Shown here: positions 51,644 to 59,600 of the stretch, in pieces
Numbering within the stretch: the stretch's first letter is position 1
How the letters are laid out: every line of letters starts with the position of its first letter
NCBI GenBank assembly: GCA_016177705.1
Contig: JACOUT010000010.1
Coordinates: 124,001-188,000 of the forward strand
Reading direction: 5' to 3'
From: Deltaproteobacteria bacterium
Lineage (GTDB): Bacteria; Myxococcota; UBA727; VGSZ01
Length of the DNA: 64,000 nucleotides
Notes under the pieces: generated by a model
Database searches by the model: none
Seen by the model: the letters and a program-made list of their open reading frames with translations, nothing else
What the model was told of the DNA's origin: nothing
Translations under genes and position numbers: made by a program

Positions 51644-52330
51644 CTACGCTCGTAGCCGATAGCCGACGCCCGCCTCGGTGATGAGGAACGCCGGCTGCGC
51701 CGGGTCGCACTCGAGCTTCTTTCGCAGCTCCGCCATCTGCACGCGCACGTAGTGCGTGTGGGTGACCGCACCGGGGCCCCAGACCTCCTTGAGGATCTGG
51801 CCGTAGGTCATCACCTTGCCGGCGTTCTTGGCCAAGAGCGCGAGCAGGTTGTACTCGGTGGGCTTGAGGTGGACCTCGATGCCGTCGCGGGTGACCACGC
51901 GCCGCTCCATGTCGATGCGCACGCCCTCTACCTCGACGACGGTGGTGTTGGCCGAGCCGGAGAGCACCGAGCGGCGCAGCGCCGAACGAATGCGCGCCAA
52001 CAGCTCACCGGTGCCGAAGGGCTTGGTCAGGTAGTCGTCCGCGCCCGCGTCGAGCGCCTGGATCTTGTCCTCCTCGCGGCCGCGCGCGCTGATCACGAGG
52101 ATAGGGGACGTCGACCATTCGCGCAGCGCCCGTGTGACCGTGATGCCGTCGGCGTCGGGCAGGCCGAGATCGAGCAACACCAGCGCCGGGTTGTGACTGC
52201 GCGCCAGGGTGGCAGCCTCGGCGCCGCGCTCTGCCTCGACGACGCGGTAGCCGGCCGCCGAGAGCGCGGTGCGCAGGAACAGGCGCACCTGCGCCTCGTC
52301 TTCGATGATCAGCACGACCGGGGCGGTCAT
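51644..52330 (-). CDS. kdpE: KdpE-like OmpR/PhoB-family response regulator
   Basis: 228 residues. The receiver has E10-D11, phosphoacceptor D54 (LVLLDLGLP) and K103 (LTKPF). A winged-helix OmpR domain follows, with the usual EYNLLALLAKNAGKVMTYGQILKEVWGPGAVTHTHYVRVQMAELRKKLE. The wording HTHYVRVQMAELRKK is that of KdpE. The start overlaps the sensor gene (ATGA). Members bind direct repeats, and three such repeats lie upstream of kup. Confidence 0.88.
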   Translation of the reverse strand: MTAPVVLIIEDEAQVRLFLRTALSAAGYRVVEAERGAEAATLARSHNPALVLLDLGLPDADGITVTRALREWSTSPILVISARGREEDKIQALDAGADDYLTKPFGTGELLARIRSALRRSVLSGSANTTVVEVEGVRIDMERRVVTRDGIEVHLKPTEYNLLALLAKNAGKVMTYGQILKEVWGPGAVTHTHYVRVQMAELRKKLECDPAQPAFLITEAGVGYRLRA

Positions 52331-53763
52331 GCCGCCTCCGTCGGCGGTGGTGGCGGCACGGGCAAGGTGATGACGAAGCGCGCGCCGCGCGCGGCGCGGT
52401 CGGCGACGATGCGGCCGCCGTGCGCCTCCACGATACCCCGGCAGATGGCGAGGCCGAGGCCGAGGCCGCCGGCGCGGGATCCCGGGCCGCGCACGAACTT
52501 CTCGAAGACATCGATGTCGGCGGGCAGGCCCGGGCCGTCGTCGCTCACCGCCAGCACCAGGCCGTCGCTGCCGACGCTCGCTGCCACCGTGACGGCGGCC
52601 GAAGGAGGCGTGTGGCGCGCGGCGTTCTCGAGCAGGTTGACCACGACCTGCTCGAACAGCGCCGGGTCGACGTGCAGCATGGGCAGGTCGGCGGCGATGT
52701 CGGTGCGCACCTGGCGGGGCGCGAGCAGTGCGCGCGTGGCGGCTGCCGCTGAACCGATCAGCTCCTCGACGGGGATCCACTCGCGGCGCAGCGTCAGCAC
52801 TCCGCCCTCGACGCGCGTCATGTCGAGCAGGCTCGTGACCAAGCGCTCGAGGTGGAAGGCCTGCGCCGCGATGGCCTCGAGCAAGAGGCGGCGATCGGCC
52901 TCAGAGGGCGGTGCGTCGTCCTGCAACAACGTCGTGGCGCCGCCGGTGATGGTGGCGAGCGGCGTGCGCAGGTCGTGTGACACCGCACTCAAGAGCGCGG
53001 CGCGCAGCTCTTCGGTGCGCCGTCGCAGCGCGGTCGCGCGCGCATCGTCCGCGAGGCGCAGCCGCTCGAGCGCGGTGGCCGCCTGGCGCGCGAAGGCGTC
53101 CGCCAACTCACGCTCGTGTGGCGCGAGCGGCTCTGGTGGCGCGCCGGTGGGTTGCCGCAGCACCAGCGTCCCCTCGGCACGGGACTGCGAGATCAGCGGA
53201 ACGACGAGGTCGCCGGCCGCAGGCGGTGACGTCGGGGGTGGTGCGTCGCCAAGTACGACATCCGCTTCCCGTTCGAATGCCGCACGCGCGTGGGTGGCGA
53301 GCGATGTGGCCACCTCGTCGGCGTCGCCGGCGGCCGCGGTGGCGCGCGTCAGCGCGAGCAGCGCATGCGTGCGCCGCTCGCGCTCGACCGCGTCGGCCTC
53401 GTGGCGTTGCAGGCGCGTCGCGACACCGCTGACGAAGATGCCCACCACGAACATCATGGCGAAGGTGACGAGGTGCCGAGAGCTCTCGACCGTGAACGTG
53501 TAGAACGGCGGGATGAAGAACCAATCGAACAGCGCTACCGACGCGGCGGCGGCCAAGATCGCTGGGCCGATGCCGAAGCGCACCGCGACGATGGTGATGG
53601 CCACCAGGTAGGCGAGCACGACGTCGGCGTCGGCGAGCCAGGCGAGGCCGAGCATGCGGGTGGCCAGCGTCGTGAGCGCGACGACCACCAACGCGATCAC
53701 GTAGCCTGCGGCCCTCCGCCGTGCGCGTGCCCGTCGATCGGTCGGGTGGATCGGGGAAGCCAT
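52327..53763 (-). CDS. KdpD-like sensor histidine kinase lacking the N-terminal KdpD domain
   Basis: About 478 residues. It has the four-helix DUF4118 membrane domain (TLATRMLGLAWLADADVVLAYLVAI to FFIPPFYTFTV), a GAF domain, HisKA with H263 (SAVSHDLRTPLA) and HATPase_c (VNLLENA N-box at about 376-380, DDGPGL, GGLGLGLAI). Full-length KdpD carries ~370 more residues at the N-terminus with UspA and kinase-like domains; they are absent here. ATG 53763 or GTG 53838 may start it. It should sense K+ or turgor less completely than KdpD. Confidence 0.88.
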   Translation of the reverse strand: MASPIHPTDRRARARRRAAGYVIALVVVALTTLATRMLGLAWLADADVVLAYLVAITIVAVRFGIGPAILAAAASVALFDWFFIPPFYTFTVESSRHLVTFAMMFVVGIFVSGVATRLQRHEADAVERERRTHALLALTRATAAAGDADEVATSLATHARAAFEREADVVLGDAPPPTSPPAAGDLVVPLISQSRAEGTLVLRQPTGAPPEPLAPHERELADAFARQAATALERLRLADDARATALRRRTEELRAALLSAVSHDLRTPLATITGGATTLLQDDAPPSEADRRLLLEAIAAQAFHLERLVTSLLDMTRVEGGVLTLRREWIPVEELIGSAAAATRALLAPRQVRTDIAADLPMLHVDPALFEQVVVNLLENAARHTPPSAAVTVAASVGSDGLVLAVSDDGPGLPADIDVFEKFVRGPGSRAGGLGLGLAICRGIVEAHGGRIVADRAARGARFVITLPVPPPPPTEAA

Positions 53764-53984
53764 CGGGCGCCGCTCGCCGAGTCGTCGCAACCCAGCACGC
53801 ACCTGGCAAGCACGCTCAGTGATGGCGATGGCGGTCACGGCCAGTCCCCCCCGCGGCGGTCCAGGTGCGCGCCGAGCTGCTCGAACAGCGCCGCCAGCGC
53901 GCCGTAAAACACGAGCGCACAGACGAGGTGAGCGACGCCGTCGGCGGTCATGCGTAAGGGATAATGGGGAGCGCGTTCACGAGG

Positions 53985-54014
53985 TCTCAAAGCCGCATCA
54001 AAGAACCATCAAAG
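53985..54014 (+). promoter_or_regulatory. Three 11-bp-spaced direct repeats before kup
   Basis: TCTCAAAG (53985-53992), CATCAAAG (53996-54003) and CATCAAAG (54007-54014) repeat at exactly 11-bp steps, one helical turn. PhoB/OmpR-family regulators bind direct repeats of this kind and spacing. The site lies about 90-61 bases before the kup ATG and 150-220 bases from the divergent sensor gene. No clear -10 box was seen. Binding by the neighbouring KdpE-like regulator is inferred. Confidence 0.55.
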
Positions 54015-54074
54015 CGTCACGCTGGCGCCGACGTCGGTGATGGCCAGCGCCGTCAGGACGGTAGCGTGTGCGTG

Positions 54075-55985
54075 ATGACGACGTCGGTCTACTCCTCGGT
54101 CGTGCACGCGCCTCGCAAGATGAGCGCGCTCGTCCTGTCTGCGCTCGGGGTCGTGTTCGGCGACATCGGCACCAGTCCGCTGTACGCGCTGCGCGAGGCC
54201 TTCCTGCACGTGACCGAGGGGGGCCGCGCGCTGGTAGAGTCCGACGTCTTGCAGGTGCTCAGCCTGGTGTTTTGGGCGCTGATGCTGGTCGTCAGCACCA
54301 AGTACCTGTTGTTCATCATGCGGGCGGACAACAAGGGCGAAGGCGGGCTGTTCGCGCTGTTGGCCTTGGTGCCGGAACGCTTTCGTCACGGTCCCAAGCG
54401 ACAAATCGCCGGCGTCGCCGTCTTGGTCGTGCTCGGTTCGTCACTGCTCTACGGCGACGGCGCCATCACGCCCGCGATCTCGGTGTTGTCCGCCGTCGAG
54501 GGCATCGCGGTGGCGCGGCCCGAGCTGTCGCGCTTCGTCGTGCCCGTCACGCTCGCCATCATCTTCGGGCTGTTCTGGATCCAAAAACGAGGCACGCGCT
54601 CGATTGGGACCTTCTTTGGGCCGGTGTGCCTGTTGTGGTTCGGCACCATCGGCGCGCTCGGCGCCGTGCAGATCGTCAAGAACCCGGCGGTGCTGCAAGC
54701 GCTGTCACCGCACCACGCGGTCGGGTACTTCGTGCAGCACGGCTTCCACGGCATCTTCATCCTCGGCGCCGTCTTCCTCGCGGTCACCGGCGGCGAGGCG
54801 CTCTACGCCGACATGGGTCACTTCGGTGGGCCCGCGCCGATTCGGCGTGGCTGGGTGCTGGTGGTCGCGCCGGCGCTGGTGCTCTCCTACTTCGGGCAAG
54901 GGGCGCTCGCGCTGCGCGACCCCTCCACCGTGTCGAACCTGTTCTACGAGATGGTGCCGAAGGGCGCCGCCACCTTCGCGCTGGCGGCGCTCGCGAGCGC
55001 GGCCACCGTCATCGCGTCACAAGCGATGATCTCGGGCGCCTTCTCGCTGACGCGCCAGGCAATGCAGCTCGGCTTCTTCCCGCGCGTGACCATCAAACAC
55101 ACCGCGGCGGAGCAGGAGGGCCAGATCTACATCCCCGAGGTCAACTGGTTGATCGGCCTCGCATGCCTCCTGCTGGTGGTGGGCTTCCGCTCCTCGGCCG
55201 CGCTCGCGGCGGCCTACGGCATCGCGGTCTCCGCTACCATGTTGATCACCACCTGCGTGTTCGTCGTCGTGGTGGCGACCAGGCTTGGCTGGCGCAAGCG
55301 CGCGGTGGCGCTGGCCGCGATGTTCATCGCGCTCGACGTGCCGTTCGTCATCGCCAACGGTGCCAAGTTCATGGATGGCGGCTGGGTGCCGGTCGTCTTG
55401 GCCATCTCGATCACCGTCGTCATGCTGGTCTGGTACGAGGGCCGCCGCCTGATCGCCGAGAGCTACCTGACGCGCTTCAAGAGCTTCGACGACGTCTGGC
55501 CGATCATCCAAGCGACCGTGGCGCAGCGGGTGGCGGGCACTGGCGTATTCATGGCGTCGATGGACAAGGGCGTGCCGCCCATCTTGGTGCACCTGGCCGA
55601 ACGCACGCTGTCGTTGCACAAGCAGATCGTGCTGCTCACGGTCGTCACGCAAGACCAGCCAATCGTCGAGCCGCGCGATCGGTTGCAGATCGAAGAGATC
55701 GGTCACGGCTTCTGGCGCGTGCGGCTCAATTTCGGCTTCATGCAGCAGCCGGACGTGCCGCGCGGCCTGAACCTTGCGCTGCGGCGGCAACTGCTGCCCA
55801 TCGACGAGGAGCGCGTCACCTACTACCTGGCGCGCGAACGCATCCTGGCACGCCCCGGCGGACAGATGCCGCTGGTGCTCGAGATGCTGTTCTCGTTCTT
55901 GGTGCGAAACGCGGTCAACGCCGACCGCTACTTCCAGATCCCGCCCGAGAAGGTCATCGAGGTGGGCGCGCAGATCGACCTGTAG
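54075..55985 (+). CDS. kup: Low-affinity potassium transporter Kup
   Basis: 636 residues with about 12 membrane segments in the first ~430. Signature motifs are FGDIGTSPLYALREAF, DNKGEGGLFALLAL, LLYGDGAITPAISVLSAVEG and GALYADMGHFG-type loop, followed by a ~200-residue cytoplasmic domain (TLSLHKQIVLLTVVTQDQP). This is the Kup/HAK/KUP K+:H+ symporter. It is divergent from a KdpD/KdpE-type pair with a repeat-containing promoter region. No kdpFABC genes lie in the window. ATG 54075 is the best start; nearby GTG codons are possible. Confidence 0.95.
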   Translation: MTTSVYSSVVHAPRKMSALVLSALGVVFGDIGTSPLYALREAFLHVTEGGRALVESDVLQVLSLVFWALMLVVSTKYLLFIMRADNKGEGGLFALLALVPERFRHGPKRQIAGVAVLVVLGSSLLYGDGAITPAISVLSAVEGIAVARPELSRFVVPVTLAIIFGLFWIQKRGTRSIGTFFGPVCLLWFGTIGALGAVQIVKNPAVLQALSPHHAVGYFVQHGFHGIFILGAVFLAVTGGEALYADMGHFGGPAPIRRGWVLVVAPALVLSYFGQGALALRDPSTVSNLFYEMVPKGAATFALAALASAATVIASQAMISGAFSLTRQAMQLGFFPRVTIKHTAAEQEGQIYIPEVNWLIGLACLLLVVGFRSSAALAAAYGIAVSATMLITTCVFVVVVATRLGWRKRAVALAAMFIALDVPFVIANGAKFMDGGWVPVVLAISITVVMLVWYEGRRLIAESYLTRFKSFDDVWPIIQATVAQRVAGTGVFMASMDKGVPPILVHLAERTLSLHKQIVLLTVVTQDQPIVEPRDRLQIEEIGHGFWRVRLNFGFMQQPDVPRGLNLALRRQLLPIDEERVTYYLARERILARPGGQMPLVLEMLFSFLVRNAVNADRYFQIPPEKVIEVGAQIDL

Positions 55986-56007
55986 CGCGGTCGGGACGGT
56001 CGCGCGG

Positions 56008-56655
56008 CTACTTGCCGCGCCGCAGCCACGGCCCAAGATCCTCCGCGAGCGCACCGGCACATGCGTCCGCCGCGTCACCGAGCAGCTCCGCGTCCGCCAC
56101 CTCGCCCTCCACGCTCACCTGGCTCGAGAACGACGCCACCAGGTTCTTGCCGGGCATGGTGGCGACCGCCACCGAGCACTTGAGCGACACGCCCGAGCCG
56201 GCCTTGCGATCGACGCGCAGCGTGAGCGCGTAGCTCGCGTCAGCGTCGTCGACGAAGGACGCGCCGAGCTTTCGCTTGAGCGCACGTTCCACCAGCGCGG
56301 CATCGGCACCGCCCACGCGCACGCTCACCTTCGGCCGCTCGGGGCGGCCAGGGGTCGCGGCCGCGAGCTTGGCGCGCCGCTCCTCGAGCTGCTGCTGCAG
56401 CAACTGGCCTTTCTTGGTGTGCGGCGTCTTCTTTGCGACGGGCTCCGCCGCGACCGGCTCGGTCGCTGACGGCTCAGGCTCGCGCGCGGCGCGCGCCTGC
56501 GCCGCGGCGGCAGCCGCCGCCGCGGCGAGCTCGGCCTCCTCGGTGTCGAGCACCGGGTTGGCGAGCGCGACCAGGATGACGGCGCCGACGAGGAACACGA
56601 TCGCGCTCGCGATCAACACGCGCAGCGGATCGGGCGGCCAGCGCTTCTTGCTCAC
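56008..56655 (-). CDS. Membrane-anchored partner protein of the giant ATPase
   Basis: 215 residues. A short basic start (SKKRWPPDP) and one membrane helix (VLIASAIVFLVGAVILVALA) are followed by an Ala-rich linker, a Lys/Gln/Glu helix and a C-terminal ~100-residue domain with VSVRVGGADAALVERALKRKLGASFVDD. No known family was recognised. GTG 56655 overlaps the stop of the ATPase gene (GTGA), so the two are coupled. It could tether the ATPase to the membrane. Confidence 0.62.
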   Translation of the reverse strand: MSKKRWPPDPLRVLIASAIVFLVGAVILVALANPVLDTEEAELAAAAAAAAAQARAAREPEPSATEPVAAEPVAKKTPHTKKGQLLQQQLEERRAKLAAATPGRPERPKVSVRVGGADAALVERALKRKLGASFVDDADASYALTLRVDRKAGSGVSLKCSVAVATMPGKNLVASFSSQVSVEGEVADAELLGDAADACAGALAEDLGPWLRRGK

Positions 56656-59600
56656 TCGTCCTCGCGCCGCACGCCGGCCGGCCTCGGCTTGTAGGGCCGA
56701 TAGGGTTCGGCGCTGCTCGTCGTCGTGGCGGGCGCCAGGCCCCGCTCCTCGATGGCGCGCAGGGCGGTCAGCGCCTCCTCGAGCCGGCCGGCGTTCTCCT
56801 TCTCGTGCTCGATCGACGAGGCCAGTCCCTTGACCAGCGGCAGCAGGCTCGCCTCGATCAGGATGGTCTGCAGGCGCACCAGCTCGGTGATGCCCTGCGG
56901 CACGGGCGCGGTCACGTTGACCTCGAGCTGCGCGTCGCTCAGCGCCGCGATGGTGGCGTCGAGGCGCTGCAACACCTGGGCGAGTGCCGCGGCGTCCGCC
57001 TTGCCGGATTCCTTCTTCGGCTCCGGCAGCCTGACCTCGACGGTGGGCGCCGGCGCGGTCACCTGCACCACCGGCGCGGGCGTGGTGATCTCGATCCTCG
57101 GCGGCCCGCCCTTGGCCGCGGCCACGATGGCCGCGCTCACCTGCTCGATGCGCTCGGCCACGCCGGCGAGCGTGCTGGTGACGCGCGCCGCGGGGTCGTC
57201 GCCGGCGCCGCCCTGCATGCGCGCGCGCAAGAAGCCCTTCTTGATCTCGTCCCAGCGCGCGCGTTGCGTGTCGCCCAGGCGTCCGCGCAGCTCGGCGAGC
57301 TTGAGCAGGTTGTGCTCGGCGCCGGTGGTGAGCGTCTGCGCCTCCGAGCGATAGTGGTCGTCGACAAGTCTCTCCAGCTCGTCGGCGTTCATCACCGAGA
57401 CTACCTTCTCGGCGAGCTTGTTCATGTTGCGGTAGCTGCCCTGCAACTTGAAGGCCGGCTCGGTGCGGAAGCGCTCGTCGGTGGCCGCGCTCTGGATGTA
57501 CTGCGCGTTCACCTTGAGCAGCGTCTGCTGCACGGTGAGCAGGCGCTGCAAGACGCGCACGATCTCGTCGATCTCCGCGCCCGCGTAGCCGTGCTTCAGG
57601 TCCGTCGTGGGGACCTGCTCGCCCTGCGCCATGCGGATCAGCAGGTGGACGTCGGCGGGGTCGCGCGCCACCAGCGGTTGCAGCGCCGCGTTGGAGGTGA
57701 GCGCGTTCTCGACGTAGGAGAGCGCGAACTCGCGCTCGCGCCCGCCCAGGATGTCGCCGAGGTTGTAGGTGTCGGCGCGGTTCGCCAGCATGTCGGGGAT
57801 GCGGAACTTGTCGCCGCTCTCGGTGTACGGGTTGCCCGCCATGCACACGACCAGCTTCTTGCCGCGCAGGTCGTAGGTCTTCGACTGGCCGCGCCACACG
57901 CCCTCGACGCGGCGCGTGCCGTCGCACAGCGAGATGAACTTCTGCAACAGCTCGGGGTGCGTGTGCTGGATGTCGTCGACGAGCAGCAACACGTTGTTGC
58001 CCATCTCGAAGGCGAAGTTGATCTTCTCAACCTCCTGGCGCGCGGTGGCGTTCGGCGCCTCAGCGGGATCGAGCGAGGTGGTGTCGTGGCCGAGCGCCGG
58101 GCCGTTGGCCTTGACGTAGGCGAGGCCGAGGCGGCTCGCGACGTACTCCATCAGCGTGGTCTTGCCGTAGCCGGGCGGCGAGATGAGCAGCAGCATGCCC
58201 ATCAGGTCGGTGCGCTTCTTGTCGCCCGCCGCGCCCATCTGCTTGGCGAGGTTGTCGCCCACCAGCGGCAGGTAGACGTCGTTGACCAGCTTGTTGCGCA
58301 CGAAGGACGAGAGCACCTTGGGGCGGATCTCGCCCACCTTGAGCCGCCGCTTGGCGGCGTCGACGACGTCGAGGCGTCGCTTCTTGAGGCGCTCGAAGCG
58401 CGGCACCCGCTCGGCCGTGAAGCGGCGCACGCGCTCGAGTAGCTCGTCGAGCCGCACCAACAGCTTGCCGCCCTCGATGCGCGGGTGCTGCGACAGCAGC
58501 CCGTCGACGACGAGGGAGGAGAGCGCCGCGGCGCCCTGTCGAGGCAGCTCGGGCGCGCACAGCGAAAGCGCAGCCTCCGGCACGGCGGGAGCGCTGGCGG
58601 CGCGCGTCGGGTCGGCGGCGACGAAGCCGTCGAGCCAGGCGAGCGCGACCGCGAGCTGATCGGCGGGTCGAGTCGACAGCGCCGCCAGTCGCGTCGCGAG
58701 CGCGTCGCGGCCATCGCCGCTCGTGTCGCGCTCGGCCAAGAGCGTCTCGACGAGGCGGGCCGCGTCCGCCGCGAGCACGAAGCCGGCAGCGCCGCGCGCG
58801 CGCTCCTCGGCGAGGTAGTGGACGGCGCGCTCGGCGTCGTGTGCGTCGGTGCCGAGCCGGCTCGCGATGCCGGCGCGTTCTGCCCACTCGGCCAGCTCGC
58901 CGCCGAGCTCCCCGAGCAGACCGTGCGCGCGCGTCGAGCCCTGGTAGGCGCGCAGCACCTGCAGGGCGCCGGCGGCGCGCGCATCGAAGCGCGCGCGCGC
59001 GTCGTCGTCGAGCGCGCGCCACCACATGAGCGCGAGCGCGCGCGTGCGCGCCGAGAAGCGCAACAGGTCGGCCTGCGCGCCGAGCGCCACCAGCGTGGCG
59101 AGGATCTTGGCGGCGTCGGCGTCGTGCACGCCGCGCTCGTAGCCCTCCTGGTAGCGCTTGCGCGCGGCCTCCGCGACCAAGCGCTCGAGGCCACCGTGCT
59201 CGCCGCGCAGCGCCTCGAGCCGCGCCAGTGACAGCCCCTCCTGCGCGGACTGCGCCGCCAGGTAGAGCGTGCCCGCCAGGTACTCGACGCGCGCCACCTG
59301 CGCGGACTCGCTGACCAGCGGCTCGAGGAACAGATCGAGGTCGACGAGCAGCGCGGCGTCGTCGACGGGCTCGAAGTAGTCGGTGCCGGTGATGTGCAAG
59401 GACAGGCCGGGCGTGCCGTCGTGGTTGGGCCTCGGCAGCAGCGTGACGTCGAAGGGCTGCGTGTTCACGGTGAAGCGGTGCTTGCCGAGCTGCACCAGCT
59501 CTTGGCCGCTGGCGCCCTCGACCAGCATCTCGCTGCGATCGCGCACCTGGCGCGCGGCCTCGGCGCGTGCGGCCTTGATCTTGCCCAGCACCTCCTCGCT

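Noticed and set aside
53941..54074. Possible riboswitch (c-di-AMP type) before kup
   Set aside because: A few G-rich words recall the class, but the conserved core and pairing could not be built; the phased direct repeats are the better-supported feature.
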